Below, piece by piece: positions 22,699 to 32,425 of a DNA stretch of 60,000 bases. Under the pieces are notes generated by a model, which saw nothing but the letters and a program-made list of their open reading frames with translations, was not told the origin of the DNA and did no database searches. The position numbers and the translations under genes are program-made. The DNA comes from Symsagittifera roscoffensis (Eukaryota; Xenacoelomorpha; Acoela; Convolutidae): NCBI RefSeq assembly GCF_963678635.1, contig NC_087063.1, forward strand, positions 43,850,759 through 43,910,758, given 5' to 3'. The stretch's first letter is position 1. Each line of letters opens with the position of its first letter.

Positions 22699-25136
22699 AT
22701 GATCCCACACGTAATCGTCAATCAAACTAGTCAATGTTTGAAAACAATGGTTTCTTCCAATAAAAACCAACCAAAAAATTTACTATTGCTAATTTTTAGC
22801 AACTTCGCGATAATGATGAAATATACTAGTCTACTTTCAACATTTATACCTCTTGTCATTCTTCAGAATGATGATCTGGAAAACGTACCAAATTCCCTCA
22901 AAGTTACTCACTATGACTGTTCAAGCATGCAGGAAAATAAAATGTATGCTCAAAATCAAGTGGTCCCATGCAAAGTTAGCCCAGAAAACCTTTACACTAC
23001 CGATAGCACAATTAGCGTGTATCAACGGTCTTATAGAACATACGTGAACGCAGTTATGAGTAAAATTAAAACATTTCCCATTCCTTATAATTGCGGAATG
23101 TGGGCACATTTGTCCCTCGTTCACAATATGAACATGATAACCTATGAAATTATTATACCACCAGAAGATTGCAAAAAAGCAGCAAAGAACAAAATAATTA
23201 CAGTCAATGAAGATGGATACACTCACGAACTAATTATAAAAATGGATGAAAGTGATAGAAGGCGACATTTCGACAGCATGTAAGAATAGGGGACAAGTAA
23301 AAGACTATAGCTATGAAACTCACGCGCAGAAAGTTAAACTAAAAGTAAATCTAGAAACAAAACAAGTACAAAATCCTTACGGTATTCCATTACCATGCAC
23401 AGTACTCGAAGGCGGATGCAAATCAACATCATTAGACCCTTATGCTTACACATGGGACATGCCCTAAAATTGTGTAGTCACAAAATTGTTTTCTCAAAAA
23501 GCGGAACTGGTCAAGTACGCTAATAAGTTGGACCACCCTCAATATCATATACTGAGTGGGGGATCGGCACCCAATGGCTTAGACCTGAAAATTCGCATTT
23601 ACAATAAGCAGCAAGAAGTCTGCAGCAGGCCAGGAGCATTATATAAAACAAATTTTGAGTCCTTGTTTATTTCTTATTCAGGCGGTTTTGATATGAACAC
23701 TGGTAAATCCAGCAACATACGGCACGATGATAGAAATTACTATCAAATGCAAATAAATGAGAACGATCAAATAAGAGTGAAACCTTTGAACTATCCTCTG
23801 GGATCAGGTATTTTTTCATTCCTCCATGATGAACGTAACAATAAAAATCGGGATCCTCTTTGGCGCCATGTAGGTACCGATGAAATTGATTACGAACTTC
23901 ATCTGGGTGCAAAGTTAGATTACATAATGTACTTTAATGCTAAACAACTCAGACATTCTGAAATGACATTATTACAGAATCAATGTGAACTCGAAAGAAC
24001 ACAAGTTCTAACAATAATGATGTTAGCTTTACAAAATACCAGGCTTGCAGGATACATGTTAACTGGCAACCGCTCTATGTTTTTGGACACCTATGGAGCA
24101 GTTGGCTGGCTGTATCACTGCCCTAAAAAAATTTCACCTCTTAAAGTTCTCAAAAAATGCTTTGATCGAATACCGATCTTTTACAATGGACGAACAATGT
24201 TTGTCGACCCTATTACCCGCCAAACTTTTCCTTTTGCCAACGAAATACATTGCGTTGGTGACCACAAAAATGCCTTTCAACTTGATTTAGATGATAAACT
24301 ATCTTGGTACCAATTAATGCCGGCTCCAATACCTTTCAAGACTCCTTTAATTTTCGCTCCACAAGATATGGGCCATATTACGGAATTTTCCGTATACGAT
24401 TCGAGACGCACAGGCAGGTATACCCGAAAACAATTAAAAGCATTTTTGGGATAACATTATTCACAACACAGCATCCAGATTTATTCTCAAAAAAATTACC
24501 AGAACTGTTCTCCAAAATGGACACATGGATTATGCAAAATCCGACGCTTTAACCGCCGCAATGGGCTTAAACCAAAAAATTTATCTAGATTCTCTGCTTT
24601 CACCGGGATTTTTGATAAAAAACTTCATCGGAACATTCGGTTTTGTCGCTTTTTTCTTAGAGAAAATCGGAATTTATTTTGCCTGTCTTCTTTTCATCAA
24701 ATTCCTGCTAGAAATAATAGTAACAATTATTAAAGCTTTGGAAATTGATAAATTAACAAATCGTACTATGAGCTTCTGGAAAATAATATTAGGTGCAGCG
24801 TATATCCTTTTCGTTCTATCAGTTTTTACTTCCATTTTCTCAAACGAAAACTCCAATCTTGAACCATCAGCCTTGCGAAACTCAAAACAAAAACAAATAC
24901 GACAACAAAATCATAATCAAAGTATTTACCAAGAAAGCACTGCTTCAATACCTATGGTAGAGCGAAATGAGCCTGCAGTACCCTTATTGTCACCAGATTC
25001 ACGAAACGAACCTGGTTTATACCCAGACCTAAATAACCAAAATGATCATTTAGTACGGACCAATGTAATAGGAACGATCTCTAGCAAAACAACCCCTCAT
25101 CCAACCACCAACAACAAAACTATAACGCCAATCTAA
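22699..25136 (+). pseudogene. env: Env-like glycoprotein region of the large LTR element, broken
   Basis: Downstream of pol, four overlapping frame segments (22699-23283, 23246-23467, 23486-24454, 24525-25136) together read as one Cys-rich secreted/membrane protein. A signal-peptide-like hydrophobic stretch follows Met codons at about 22813. The middle part holds many Cys residues. Two hydrophobic membrane-type segments lie at about 24590-24730 and 24770-24840, followed by a polar tail of ~100 residues with a YPDL late-domain-like motif. Breaks: frameshift near 23260, in-frame TAA at 23465 and frameshift near 24450-24530. By position it is the envelope gene of an errantivirus-like element, and it would mediate particle entry if intact. 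I cannot assign it to a known glycoprotein family by eye. Not functional as it stands. Confidence 0.75.
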
Positions 25137-25193
25137 GGCAATAGTTTTCGATTTCAGAATGCCTCAAGAAAACTGTGCATACCCATAGACTAA

Positions 25194-25469
25194 ATGCTAG
25201 TCGATATTTTAGACAGACAAGTTCTTTTACTGATTCCATTTCCCACACTTACAAATAAACTGTTTACACGAATAGCAGCTGTTGACTTACCTCAATTAGG
25301 AACCAATAATTTTATACGCCTCATGCTAATTGTTTATCCATGAAAAGTGATTCATGAAGCTGTCATTGAATAATTGAATCCAAAATATAATTATATCTGT
25401 TTGTTTCTTCAAAGTAACGAATCTGCTATCATGAAAATTTCTTCAGAAGGAGTTCATTTTTGTGTGTGA
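25194..25469 (+). pseudogene. Accessory family A, copy 1 (two in-frame stops)
   Basis: From ATG 25194 to TGA 25467 is exactly 276 bases, the same length as the intact copy that follows. It starts MLVDILDR and ends GVHFCV, and shares LMLIVYP in the middle. Two internal stops (TGA after IVYP, then TAA) break it. The shared ends and length show a tandem duplication. Confidence 0.75.
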
Positions 25470-25512
25470 AAATTTCACGATACAAAGAATTTACTTGAAC
25501 ACAAACATTTAA

Positions 25513-25788
25513 ATGTTGGTGGGAATTTTGGATCGAGACATTCGTTTATTAATTCAACTCCCAGGTTACGCAAACAAACTACCAGCATTAATAGCATCAG
25601 CAAAATCACCAAAAACCAAACCGAATGATTGTATTCACCTTATGATAATAACTTATCCTGAGAAATGTGTTCAAGAAACTGAAATTGACTTTTCAAATAA
25701 AAAATATGATCATATTTGTTCTTTACTTGAAGGAAATAGCTCAGCAGTCGTCATTACCGATTTCAAAGGAATTCATTTCTGTGTATAA
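25513..25788 (+). CDS. Accessory family A, copy 2 (intact, 91 residues)
   Basis: Intact frame starting MLVGILDRDI and ending KGIHFCV. It is the only uninterrupted member of a family of at least three, and probably four, tandem copies between env and the RING-type ORFs. Composition is mixed, with four Cys and no hydrophobic membrane segment, signal peptide or known motif. Its neighbours are a broken copy 43 bases upstream (25194-25469) and more decayed copies downstream. Conservation of length and of both termini between copies argues that it encoded a protein. Function unknown. By analogy, small genes after env in complex retroviruses regulate expression or counter host defence, but nothing in this sequence shows that. 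Confidence 0.65.
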   Translation: MLVGILDRDIRLLIQLPGYANKLPALIASAKSPKTKPNDCIHLMIITYPEKCVQETEIDFSNKKYDHICSLLEGNSSAVVITDFKGIHFCV

Positions 25789-25869
25789 GTATTAAACCAA
25801 TAACAACAAAATTGAATTGATACATTCCAAATATAAAAATTGGAGAAAAATAAAAGTTCCTTGACACAC

Positions 25870-26150
25870 TAAATCAAAACTTCTGCTTAATCATATCTTG
25901 TACTCATTTCCCAAAGAAATTTTATTCCCGAAACACAACAGCAATTTTTTTACCATCCGTAGCAATTGATAACCATTCACACTTAATTATCAACGACTTT
26001 CACCAGAGTCAAAATTACGATATTATCGTAAAGCAAACCAATCCTAGATACAAAAATATTCTTCACATCTTAAAGTAAAAAAACTCAGCCATATTCGAAA
26101 CTGCCTGTGAAGAAATTTTTTTTGTGAGTAAAATAATTGAACATAAACTC
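25870..26150 (+). pseudogene. Accessory family A, copy 3 (decayed)
   Basis: A frame readable from about 25908 has LIINDFHQ, then YKNILHILK, a stop, and NSAIFETACEEIFFV. This aligns with the IIxYP, YDHICSLLE, NSSAVVIT and GIHFCV landmarks of the intact copy. The start codon is lost and the original stop is missing. Confidence 0.6.
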
Positions 26151-26624
26151 ATGTTAGTTAAACACAACATTTGTCACGTACTCCTTTACCAAATAGAAAA
26201 ATCCTTCGACGCTTGTAACGGTTCATATTGTCCAAAACTTATCTTATAATTCGATTATTGTAATACGTGGGAAGACGGAACAATTGAAGTCTTCCACAAC
26301 TCGCCATATTGAAATTTTTTCCTGGTTTTGTCGAATACTTGCTTAAGTCATCTGCCAAAAAACATAAGCGATTTCCATTCAAATGATCTCACTAGCCTCT
26401 CGTAATCTGTTTATCCGGTAACCAAACCTTTGTTACTCACTCATTGGAGTAGAAAAACACTCTGAAAACTTTTATATTTTACACGTGCGTAAAGATAACT
26501 CCAGTATATCAACTACAATCACAGTTCCAGGAATTCACCCTAATTTCCTTGAACTAAGTCATTTTCTTGCTTTCGACACAAACGCACAATTTTTTCTAAA
26601 CCTATTTTTTCTAATTAGAAAGAA
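26151..26624 (+). pseudogene. Accessory family A, further decayed copy or copies
   Basis: ATG at 26151 opens with MLV and runs 33 codons to a stop. Further on (about 26465-26560) a different frame has FYILHVRKDNSS and VPGIHPNFLE, matching the LLEGNSS and KGIH landmarks. This may be one copy split by an insertion or two partial copies. The rest of the stretch shows no frame. Confidence 0.45.
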
Positions 26625-26861
26625 ATGATGTTTAATATTAACGACCAACCAGTTTCAGTTATTAACATAAGGAAAACCTTTGAATTACAACCATATTTAC
26701 AAGTTTACATGGTAGTTAATGTTCGATACATCGAAAGGGGTACTTTTGAGGAACTTAGTATTTATCCCACTTCCCGATATTGGCCATTCTTTCTTTTTGT
26801 ATCTGATCACCCGGAGTCTTGTCCTACCATTATTGAATGTGAAAACTGTACCTTCGACTAG
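26625..26861 (+). CDS. Accessory family B, copy 1
   Basis: Intact 78-residue frame from ATG 26625 to TAG 26859. It contains RYIERGTFEE, a SRYWPFFLFVS stretch and a C-terminal CENC. The next frame begins 1 base after its stop and is a likely duplicate (similar length, shared Y...G, P-S/T-x-YW and L-x-S spacing). No known domain; the aromatic-rich centre is mildly hydrophobic but too short for a clear membrane span. Confidence 0.5.
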   Translation: MMFNINDQPVSVINIRKTFELQPYLQVYMVVNVRYIERGTFEELSIYPTSRYWPFFLFVSDHPESCPTIIECENCTFD

Positions 26862-26862
26862 A

Positions 26863-27096
26863 ATGATAATTTTTTACGAAGGAATTTTTGTCCAAATCAA
26901 AGGTTTCCAACGCTCCTTCATTCTAGCAGAAAATTTCAAAATAACCCCCATTTTTATAAATCATTTCGAAACGCTTTATAATGGCGAACTACCCAGCACC
27001 ATTATTAAACCAAGCAATAAATACTGGTATTTAATACTATGTCTTTCAAATAGCCTAACATTTCCCATTCCCTGCGATCTAGACCAGATTAAATGA
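26863..27096 (+). CDS. Accessory family B, copy 2
   Basis: A 77-residue frame from ATG 26863 to TGA 27094. Landmarks shared with copy 1: a Tyr-x-Gly pair, then KPSNKYWYLILCLS, then Pro. Overall identity is low, so the duplication is old. The longer frame opened at 26719 upstream of this ATG is the other reading frame of copy 1 and was not used. The RING-type ORF begins 10 bases downstream. Confidence 0.45.
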   Translation: MIIFYEGIFVQIKGFQRSFILAENFKITPIFINHFETLYNGELPSTIIKPSNKYWYLILCLSNSLTFPIPCDLDQIK

Positions 27097-27105
27097 GCAG
27101 TGATA

Positions 27106-27474
27106 ATGACAACTGAATGTCTTATATGTTTGGAAATTTGCGATCAAATGAAAAAATTACATAAAAATTTACCTCCACAACCACCACATTTAGTTTGCGT
27201 TAATTGTTATAATAAACTCAAGCTAAGAGCTAGTACATCATTCGCAAAAATTTCTTGCCCCATTTGCAGGCAGATTATTCATGTAATTATTATGACAGAT
27301 TATGATGTCTGTAATATCTGCAACCAATTAGTTTTATCCAGAAACAAACGAAAGGGTGAACAAATGATAGTTAAACACCCTTATATTACTGTATGCATTA
27401 TTTGCATTGAGAAATGCAAAAACATCAGCCCTATCTGTTTTTCAAAAATTGCTTTTGATGAGTTTTGGGCATAA
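27106..27474 (+). CDS. RING-finger-like accessory protein, copy 1 (intact)
   Basis: 122 residues from ATG 27106. Near the N terminus is a RING-type pattern: CLIC, then a His in PPHLVC, CVNC, and CPIC followed by R, i.e. C-x2-C...H-x3-C-x2-C...C-x2-C. A second, weaker pattern follows: CNIC, then KHPYITVC, CIIC and a last PIC that lacks one Cys. RING domains bind two zinc ions and commonly recruit ubiquitin-conjugating enzymes, so an E3-ligase-type role is plausible, but this is inference from the fold pattern. Two more, broken, copies follow (27489-27708 and 28154-28544). RING proteins are not a standard part of Ty3/gypsy elements, so capture from a host gene is likely. Confidence 0.7.
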   Translation: MTTECLICLEICDQMKKLHKNLPPQPPHLVCVNCYNKLKLRASTSFAKISCPICRQIIHVIIMTDYDVCNICNQLVLSRNKRKGEQMIVKHPYITVCIICIEKCKNISPICFSKIAFDEFWA

Positions 27475-27488
27475 GTACCTTTATTTCA

Positions 27489-27708
27489 ATGGCAAACGGA
27501 TGCCCTGTTTGTCTAGAATTGAAAACTTTCCAAATTGAAGTGTCCACAACCCTTTCATTTTAATTGTAATGATAGCTACATGACTCCTAAGTCCATAACT
27601 AACTTAATTTGTGACAAATTCTTGTGCCAAATATGCCGCCAGGATGTTAACGTACTAAATTTAGAACAAATTAACGAATGTCAGACCTGTAAAGACAATA
27701 TAAAATGA
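27489..27708 (+). pseudogene. RING-finger-like accessory protein, copy 2 (frameshifted)
   Basis: ATG 27489 opens with GCPVCLE, the first zinc pair, and stops after 24 codons. The next frame continues with an H-x-N-C segment and CQIC-RQDV, matching the second half of a RING, and ends at 27706 with a CQTC pair. So one RING is split by a frameshift near 27550. Confidence 0.6.
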
Positions 27709-27759
27709 ATAAACAATTATGCTGTTTGTTTAGGAAGTTACAAAACGTTCTGCTTGGTA

Positions 27760-28021
27760 ATGGACATTGATTTTGTCCTTGATTACATTCTTCTCGTCCA
27801 AGTTGACGGATACCAAGCGCGTACTAATCGTATTTATATTCATCCCGATCAACAGCATTTGGATATTTTTTTGCCAACGTTGTAGTCCTGGCTTTCACGA
27901 TGAGGAAAAATTTACTGTCAAAAGCAGTAGTAGATTTTACAATAATGTCATAAATGCGTTCAACAATGACGAAGATGTTATCAACATCAATTTTCCAACC
28001 TCGAATCGTCTTATGCTTTAA
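27760..28021 (+). pseudogene. Small accessory ORF pieces between RING copies
   Basis: ATG 27760 gives 41 codons (MDIDFVLDYILLVQVDG...) to a TAG at 27883; a second frame is open to 28021 (SSSRFYNNVINAFNN). The lengths and position fit one broken small protein of the accessory array. A further ATG at 28038 opens a 36-codon piece ending in TGA shortly before the third RING. I cannot tie these to families A or B with confidence. Confidence 0.35.
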
Positions 28022-28153
28022 TCTTTCCTCAATTAATAATGATTCAGATAACTTTACCAGTTTTTTTTAATGTAAAATTTTCCAAGCTTAATATTTTTGA
28101 TAACCAAAATTTTCTTTATGTTTCTCAGCCTATTTTACAGTACTTTTGAAAAA

Positions 28154-28544
28154 CCATTCAACAACCCACTCTTGAATGCCCGATTTGCTACTTACCAAAA
28201 TCCAAATTCAAGAAACAATACAATAACACGCCACATCATCCACCACACTTCATCTGTATAGACTGTCATGAGCAAATTGTAGCCCATTTTTCTAAATAAG
28301 GACAAATTTTTGCCCCATTTGCCAAGTCCCAAGTTATACCCAATCACTTTCATATTATTCCCCTTGTTGTTTATGCGATAGTGTGGTTAATTGGGGAAAT
28401 ACCCAGACCCAAAGTATGGCAAGCTATCAACATCTTACTGATTGCCATCAAGGTATCACTATTTGTACAAGATGCCTCCCTAATACTGCAAAACCTTGTC
28501 CCTTATGCCACATCTCTTGTGATTTTTCCGACCCCTGGAATTAA
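28154..28544 (+). pseudogene. RING-finger-like accessory protein, copy 3 (frameshifted, two RING-like units)
   Basis: The first frame has LECPICYLP, then HPPHFICIDC (His and three Cys of a RING) and stops near 28298. The next frame resumes with FCPICQ, then CCLCDSV and, further on, CHQGITICTRC and CPLC, ending at TAA 28542. The order of zinc ligands repeats that of copy 1 (two RING-like units), which supports common ancestry. The ORF at 28381-28647 on the same strand is another frame of this region. Confidence 0.6.
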
Positions 28545-29139
28545 TTCTCCACACTATACGATGTCCATATACGATTCCTCTACACTCCTACATTTGGTAA
28601 GGTCTCAAGACTTCAGTAATCCGCTCACAATTTGTATATCTTTTTAAACAACAATAAACACAAAAATCTCCTTTAAACATGTTATTTTATATACTATTTA
28701 CCCCCCCCCCCGGTTTTTTCTAGTCCCTTTTACCTATAAAAGGGGACCCCATGGTAAGCCTGTGGATGACCCCAGGTGGACATACATTTAAGATTAGGGG
28801 TTGATTAATGCCCAAATTTCCATTTTGCTTTAACTACATAAGTTTAAAATCTGAGCTTAACTCAGTGTTGTAAAGTGCTTTATTCCTGTATTCCTGCGGT
28901 TAATAAACACCATGATCGTTTTTCTTCATTTGTTTTCCGTGGTGGGTTTGTGTGAAACCACAAGATTATATTTTCCACCTTTTATATATATACAATTTTA
29001 CACTTTGTCCTTCATTGTTCAAACATTTGATAATTAGCCTTAGTATCCGAATGTAATTCGGGATTTTGAATTTTTGGTTATTTTATATTGATGTTTAGCG
29101 AAATAGAATAAGACCCAATTTTGAACTGGAACTGCCGAA
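28545..29139. other. Non-coding spacer with C-run, TATA-like and AATAAA-like signals
   Basis: Holds a run of C near 28702, a TATAAAAGGGGACC box near 28734 and AATAAA near 28904. The combination resembles a small promoter/terminator unit or the core of an LTR (TG at about 28680, CA at about 28963), but I found no second copy in the window. Confidence 0.4.
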
Positions 29140-29781
29140 ATGCTGACCCTTGCACCAGAGGAGTTTAAAAGAAAGCTGCCTCTCAGAAAAAAACAATGAA
29201 AACCTGTAGCAGTACAATCTTTGTCAATGGACGACGGGTTAAATAAGAACCCTCGGAATTTTCCCAGTTTGACTCAAAGATTGGAACTGCAGAAGAGCAG
29301 AGAAGCCAAATTGGATACGGAAAATCCAAAATTTATAACGAGTTTTAAGTACTCAATAAAGCAAAATTATAACAGATGGAAACTGCCATCGTTTATTGAA
29401 GTTGTCAACTCAACGACAATAGAAAAGGCGATGATGCCTGTCGAGGAGTTCATAACCCAACAAGAAGTGGTTATAAAGAACGAAACCAACTTCTGGAAAT
29501 TAAAGAAGAGAGAGGAACACGGCTACATCCTGAAGGCAGGAGGAACGCAAGTCACCATCCCGTTTGAGGGAATAACTGCCTTCCCGAACTATATAAAACC
29601 CAAACAGGAACAAGACGATATTCAAAAACTTACGGACGGGATGAGTAGACTGCGAATCAAGAACAAACTTAAAAAAAAAAAGAAAATCGTCAAGTTGCAT
29701 CAAAAACTCGAGGCTTCACAGAGGAAGATAGCGATCCTCAGATCGTACAATGTGGAGCTAGAAGCCGGAAGGAAGCTCTAG
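29140..29781 (+). pseudogene. Basic coiled-coil-like accessory ORF, one in-frame stop
   Basis: An ATG at 29140 opens a frame that meets a TGA at 29197 and then stays open to 29781; the ATG at 29227 gives 184 residues. The central part (TNFWKLKKREEHGYILKAGG) is ordinary globular sequence. The C-terminal third has a KNKLKKKKK cluster, a likely nuclear-localisation or nucleic-acid-binding patch, followed by a Leu/Arg-rich helix-like segment. Its codons are visibly richer in G and C than those of the gag-pol-env part, which hints at a different origin. It ends 182 bases before the polypurine tract, the position of 3' accessory genes. No family recognised. Confidence 0.55.
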
Positions 29782-29963
29782 ACGAAATTAAGAGCTATTC
29801 AGAACAAAAACCTTATATAAATTTGAGTCCATTAACCTAACCTATCTACATACATTTTTCATTTGATGCTCTTTTTAAATGTTATAACTATAGTATTTAA
29901 TCACTAAAGTGTTTAAATTTTTACCATGGTAACTGCAAGAATCGAACAGCTTAATTTTCTTAT

Positions 29964-29971
29964 AAAAGGGG
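29964..29971 (+). other. Candidate polypurine tract
   Basis: AAAAGGGG lies directly before TGAG, where the 3' LTR starts. It would prime plus-strand DNA synthesis. Confidence 0.6.
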
Positions 29972-31127
29972 TGAGTTGTAGTATTGAAAATACTACACAG
30001 ACAAAAGATCATTGTCTTAATTGTTTATTTAACGACCCAATTCTAAATTGGAGCGTGCTATTTAAATTAAAGCCTCTTTTCACTAAATCAGATATTGACT
30101 GATTTACTCTTATTAGGACTATAAAATCTTGTTTTGAAAAACCACTCCTTTTTAAATTCTTGTCCAATTTTTCCCATTTTTTCATGCTCACTATTTTAAA
30201 AGGGCGGCGATTATTAACACGTCCCTTTTAACTTTAACTTGAGACAAAATGGAAAAATATTTAGCAGTCTTGCCGGCTGCACTGAAATTCTCCTTGCTTT
30301 GATTAAGCAGAAATGCACCTGCAATATGATGCATCAGAGAGAGTAATATGAATTTTTAATCAGATAAAACTGAAGGCTGCGGTTATAATCAAAGGGGACT
30401 AATAAGTTAAAGATATTTGATTTGAAATAGTCAAATAGAAACTAGTTGAAAATTCCCTTATAAGAAAGAGAGAACAAAGGAGCAGGTGAAACCTGAATAA
30501 TTAAAGATTAAATCAGCCGCTGGTTTATGCTTACGAGCAAAAGGACTGGCCTGAAATCTTCGGTGTTTCATTTTGCTCAGTATGCGGCAAGTCAGATCTC
30601 TTCAGTCAGATCTTTTTAAAATAAATAATTTTTTTTCTGCCTTTTTAATAAAATTAAACTAGCCTTTTTCACAAAAAAATAGAGAATAAATTCTCATTTA
30701 AAGTTTGATAAATTTATAAAACGAGATACTCGAGATACCCACACCTGAGGAAGTCTGGACTACAAGTACCCAAAGGACTACGGCAAAGACGATGCTGACG
30801 ACCAAACCAGAAGTGCCGAAGTGGACACAATCAAGGGCGACCCATACATACTAATCAGCCATCGACCTTAGTAAGAAGATAAATTATTGATGAACAAAAT
30901 AAGATTAGCTCAACCTCCCCTCATAGGTATATTTCTTCAAGCTGTTCGATTCGTTTATATAATCTAATAACCCAGTGCTTTGTATTTAACCAACTAATTA
31001 ATTCATACCGTTTCTAACTATTGTTTCTACTCTAACTTTTGTCAAGACAACTTGACGATCTAAGGAGAGACTTATAACTTAGGATAAAATTACTAAGCAT
31101 TTAAGCAGCAATGAACGCTTAGTAAAA
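29972..31127 (+). repeat. 3' LTR of the large element
   Basis: From TGAGTTGTAGTATT to GCTTAGTAAAA. The last ~980 bases match 12039-13017; the first ~174 have no counterpart because of the N gap. Begins with a small hairpin (GTAGTATT-GAA-AATACTAC). Compared with the 5' LTR it has a ~14-base insertion near 30578 and scattered substitutions. Confidence 0.88.
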
Positions 31128-32160
31128 AGTTATCATGGTGAAATAGGATTAAAACAAAACTAATAACTATAGCTAACATCGTGGGATTGGCTCGATGGGT
31201 AAGGCAGGTTTCAAAGGCTGGAAACAGTCTGTGAAATGCGGACGGCCAAAAAATTAGGCATCCAACATGTCAGACATTTTTGCATGAGAAAAACCTTTAG
31301 GTATTTAATAGATTTTTCTGTACATTATTACTGTAAGCCCTTAGTTCTATTTTTTGCTGAAGTTTCGCAAGATTCCAATTGTTCCAAATTACCCCATATA
31401 AAAAATTTCAAAGAAGTTTCGCCCATTTGTGCGTCTTACTTTGTTGAGGCAACATTTCCGCAAAGCTTAAGTTGATTGCAGCCAAACTTTTCAATTAGGT
31501 TTTCTGAAATTATCAATTCAAATTTAAAATTGAATGTTAATTATTGTGCCTCAAATGTTTTGTATAGTGTGGGAATTTGCAAACCAAAGAAATGCATATA
31601 TTTATTGAAGTTGTGCTTATCGCAATTAACGGCCCGAAAATAATTTAAAACGGTAAACACTTTTTTAGTCTCCGAAAATTTAGTGACTGTGAATCCTAGT
31701 TTCTCTGGTTGTTTCCTTAAAGTGTCTTTAGTGGTTACTGGTTGGGGACAGAACTTTAGCAGATGTTGTAGTAAACAATACGATTATATTACAGAAAAAA
31801 TATCAAAAAATCGGTATTTGCTAATATACGATTTTAATACAAATGGTTTGTGAATGTCCATTAGCGTTCAACATAGCCAGTGATCAATTGCTTTTTCAAG
31901 TGTGCGCATATGGTTTTGTTTGAGACCAACAAATCAAATCATTTTACTTAATCATGTCGTTACACAAAATAATGCAAAATAGACCTGCTTTCGCAGTTTG
32001 AATTGGAACCATCTTTTTGGTTTTTTGTTCTATTAAGTTGATTTCCACACAGAAAAAAATTCTGTAAATTTGTTTGCAGGTGAGTCTTAATAATCTATTT
32101 TTTCTAATCAGAACTCTTAATCAAAACTCCAAATACAACCAAAACCAAAATATTCTGGGC
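31128..32160. other. Non-coding stretch
   Basis: No coding frame with recognisable content. A TGGCTCGATGGGTAAGGC segment near 31190 resembles a tRNA box A, but no box B follows at the right distance. Confidence 0.45.
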
Positions 32161-32185
32161 TTTGCTGGTCTCCGTTATTTTAAAA

Positions 32186-32290
32186 TTCCGAAGCCAAACT
32201 GTGCACTGGATAGGCGTACAAGTTTGTTTGTATAGGTTTCTGGAATCCAGAGACAAAGTCTTTGAACATTTTAAATTTTGTCGGAACAAT
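32186..32290 (+). repeat. Dispersed repeat, partial copy of the element at 49661
   Basis: Shares 'GCCAAACTGTGCACTGGATA' and a 'TTTCTGGA-TCCAGAGACAA' segment with 49665-49740. Scraps of the hairpin-ended repeat (TTCCGTTACC...GTCGGAACAA) and a GATTCCGCTTACAATTCAC piece follow up to about 32400, as they do beside the other copy. Confidence 0.75.
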
Positions 32291-32425
32291 AAAAAAACGA
32301 AACAACAACAAAAAAAAATATTCCGTTACCTTCGTCACGAAGTCGGAACAACAAAGAGAGCTTCCTTAAGGAATTGTTGCAGATTCCGCTTACAATTCAC
32401 AAAACACAAACCCGCAGTGGAGTTT

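Larger units (their letters stand above)
12039..31127 (+). mobile_element. Very large env-bearing Ty3/gypsy-type LTR element
   Basis: Two LTRs in direct orientation (12039-13017 truncated by the gap, and 29972-31127) bracket ~17 kb with plus-strand genes in this order: two small leader ORFs, gag, protease, RT/RNase H, integrase with a GPY/F-like end, an env-like region, then an array of small accessory ORFs and a basic 186-residue ORF. The order protease-RT-RNase H-integrase is that of Ty3/gypsy elements. A usual element of this class is 5-9 kb; the excess is the 3-kb leader and the 5-kb region after env. Every long gene has frameshifts or stops, so this copy is inactive. An alternative is that an env-bearing element is nested inside a shorter LTR element; I looked for an inner LTR pair by eye and found none. 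Confidence 0.8.

Noticed and set aside
28680-28963. Possible inner LTR (TG...CA with TATA and AATAAA words)
   Set aside because: No second copy was found on the 5' side of gag, so it cannot be called an LTR; kept only as an alternative in the nested-element finding.
31182-31250. tRNA-like box A (TGGCTCGATGGGTAAGGC), possible tRNA gene or SINE head
   Set aside because: No box B at the proper distance and no cloverleaf could be folded by eye.
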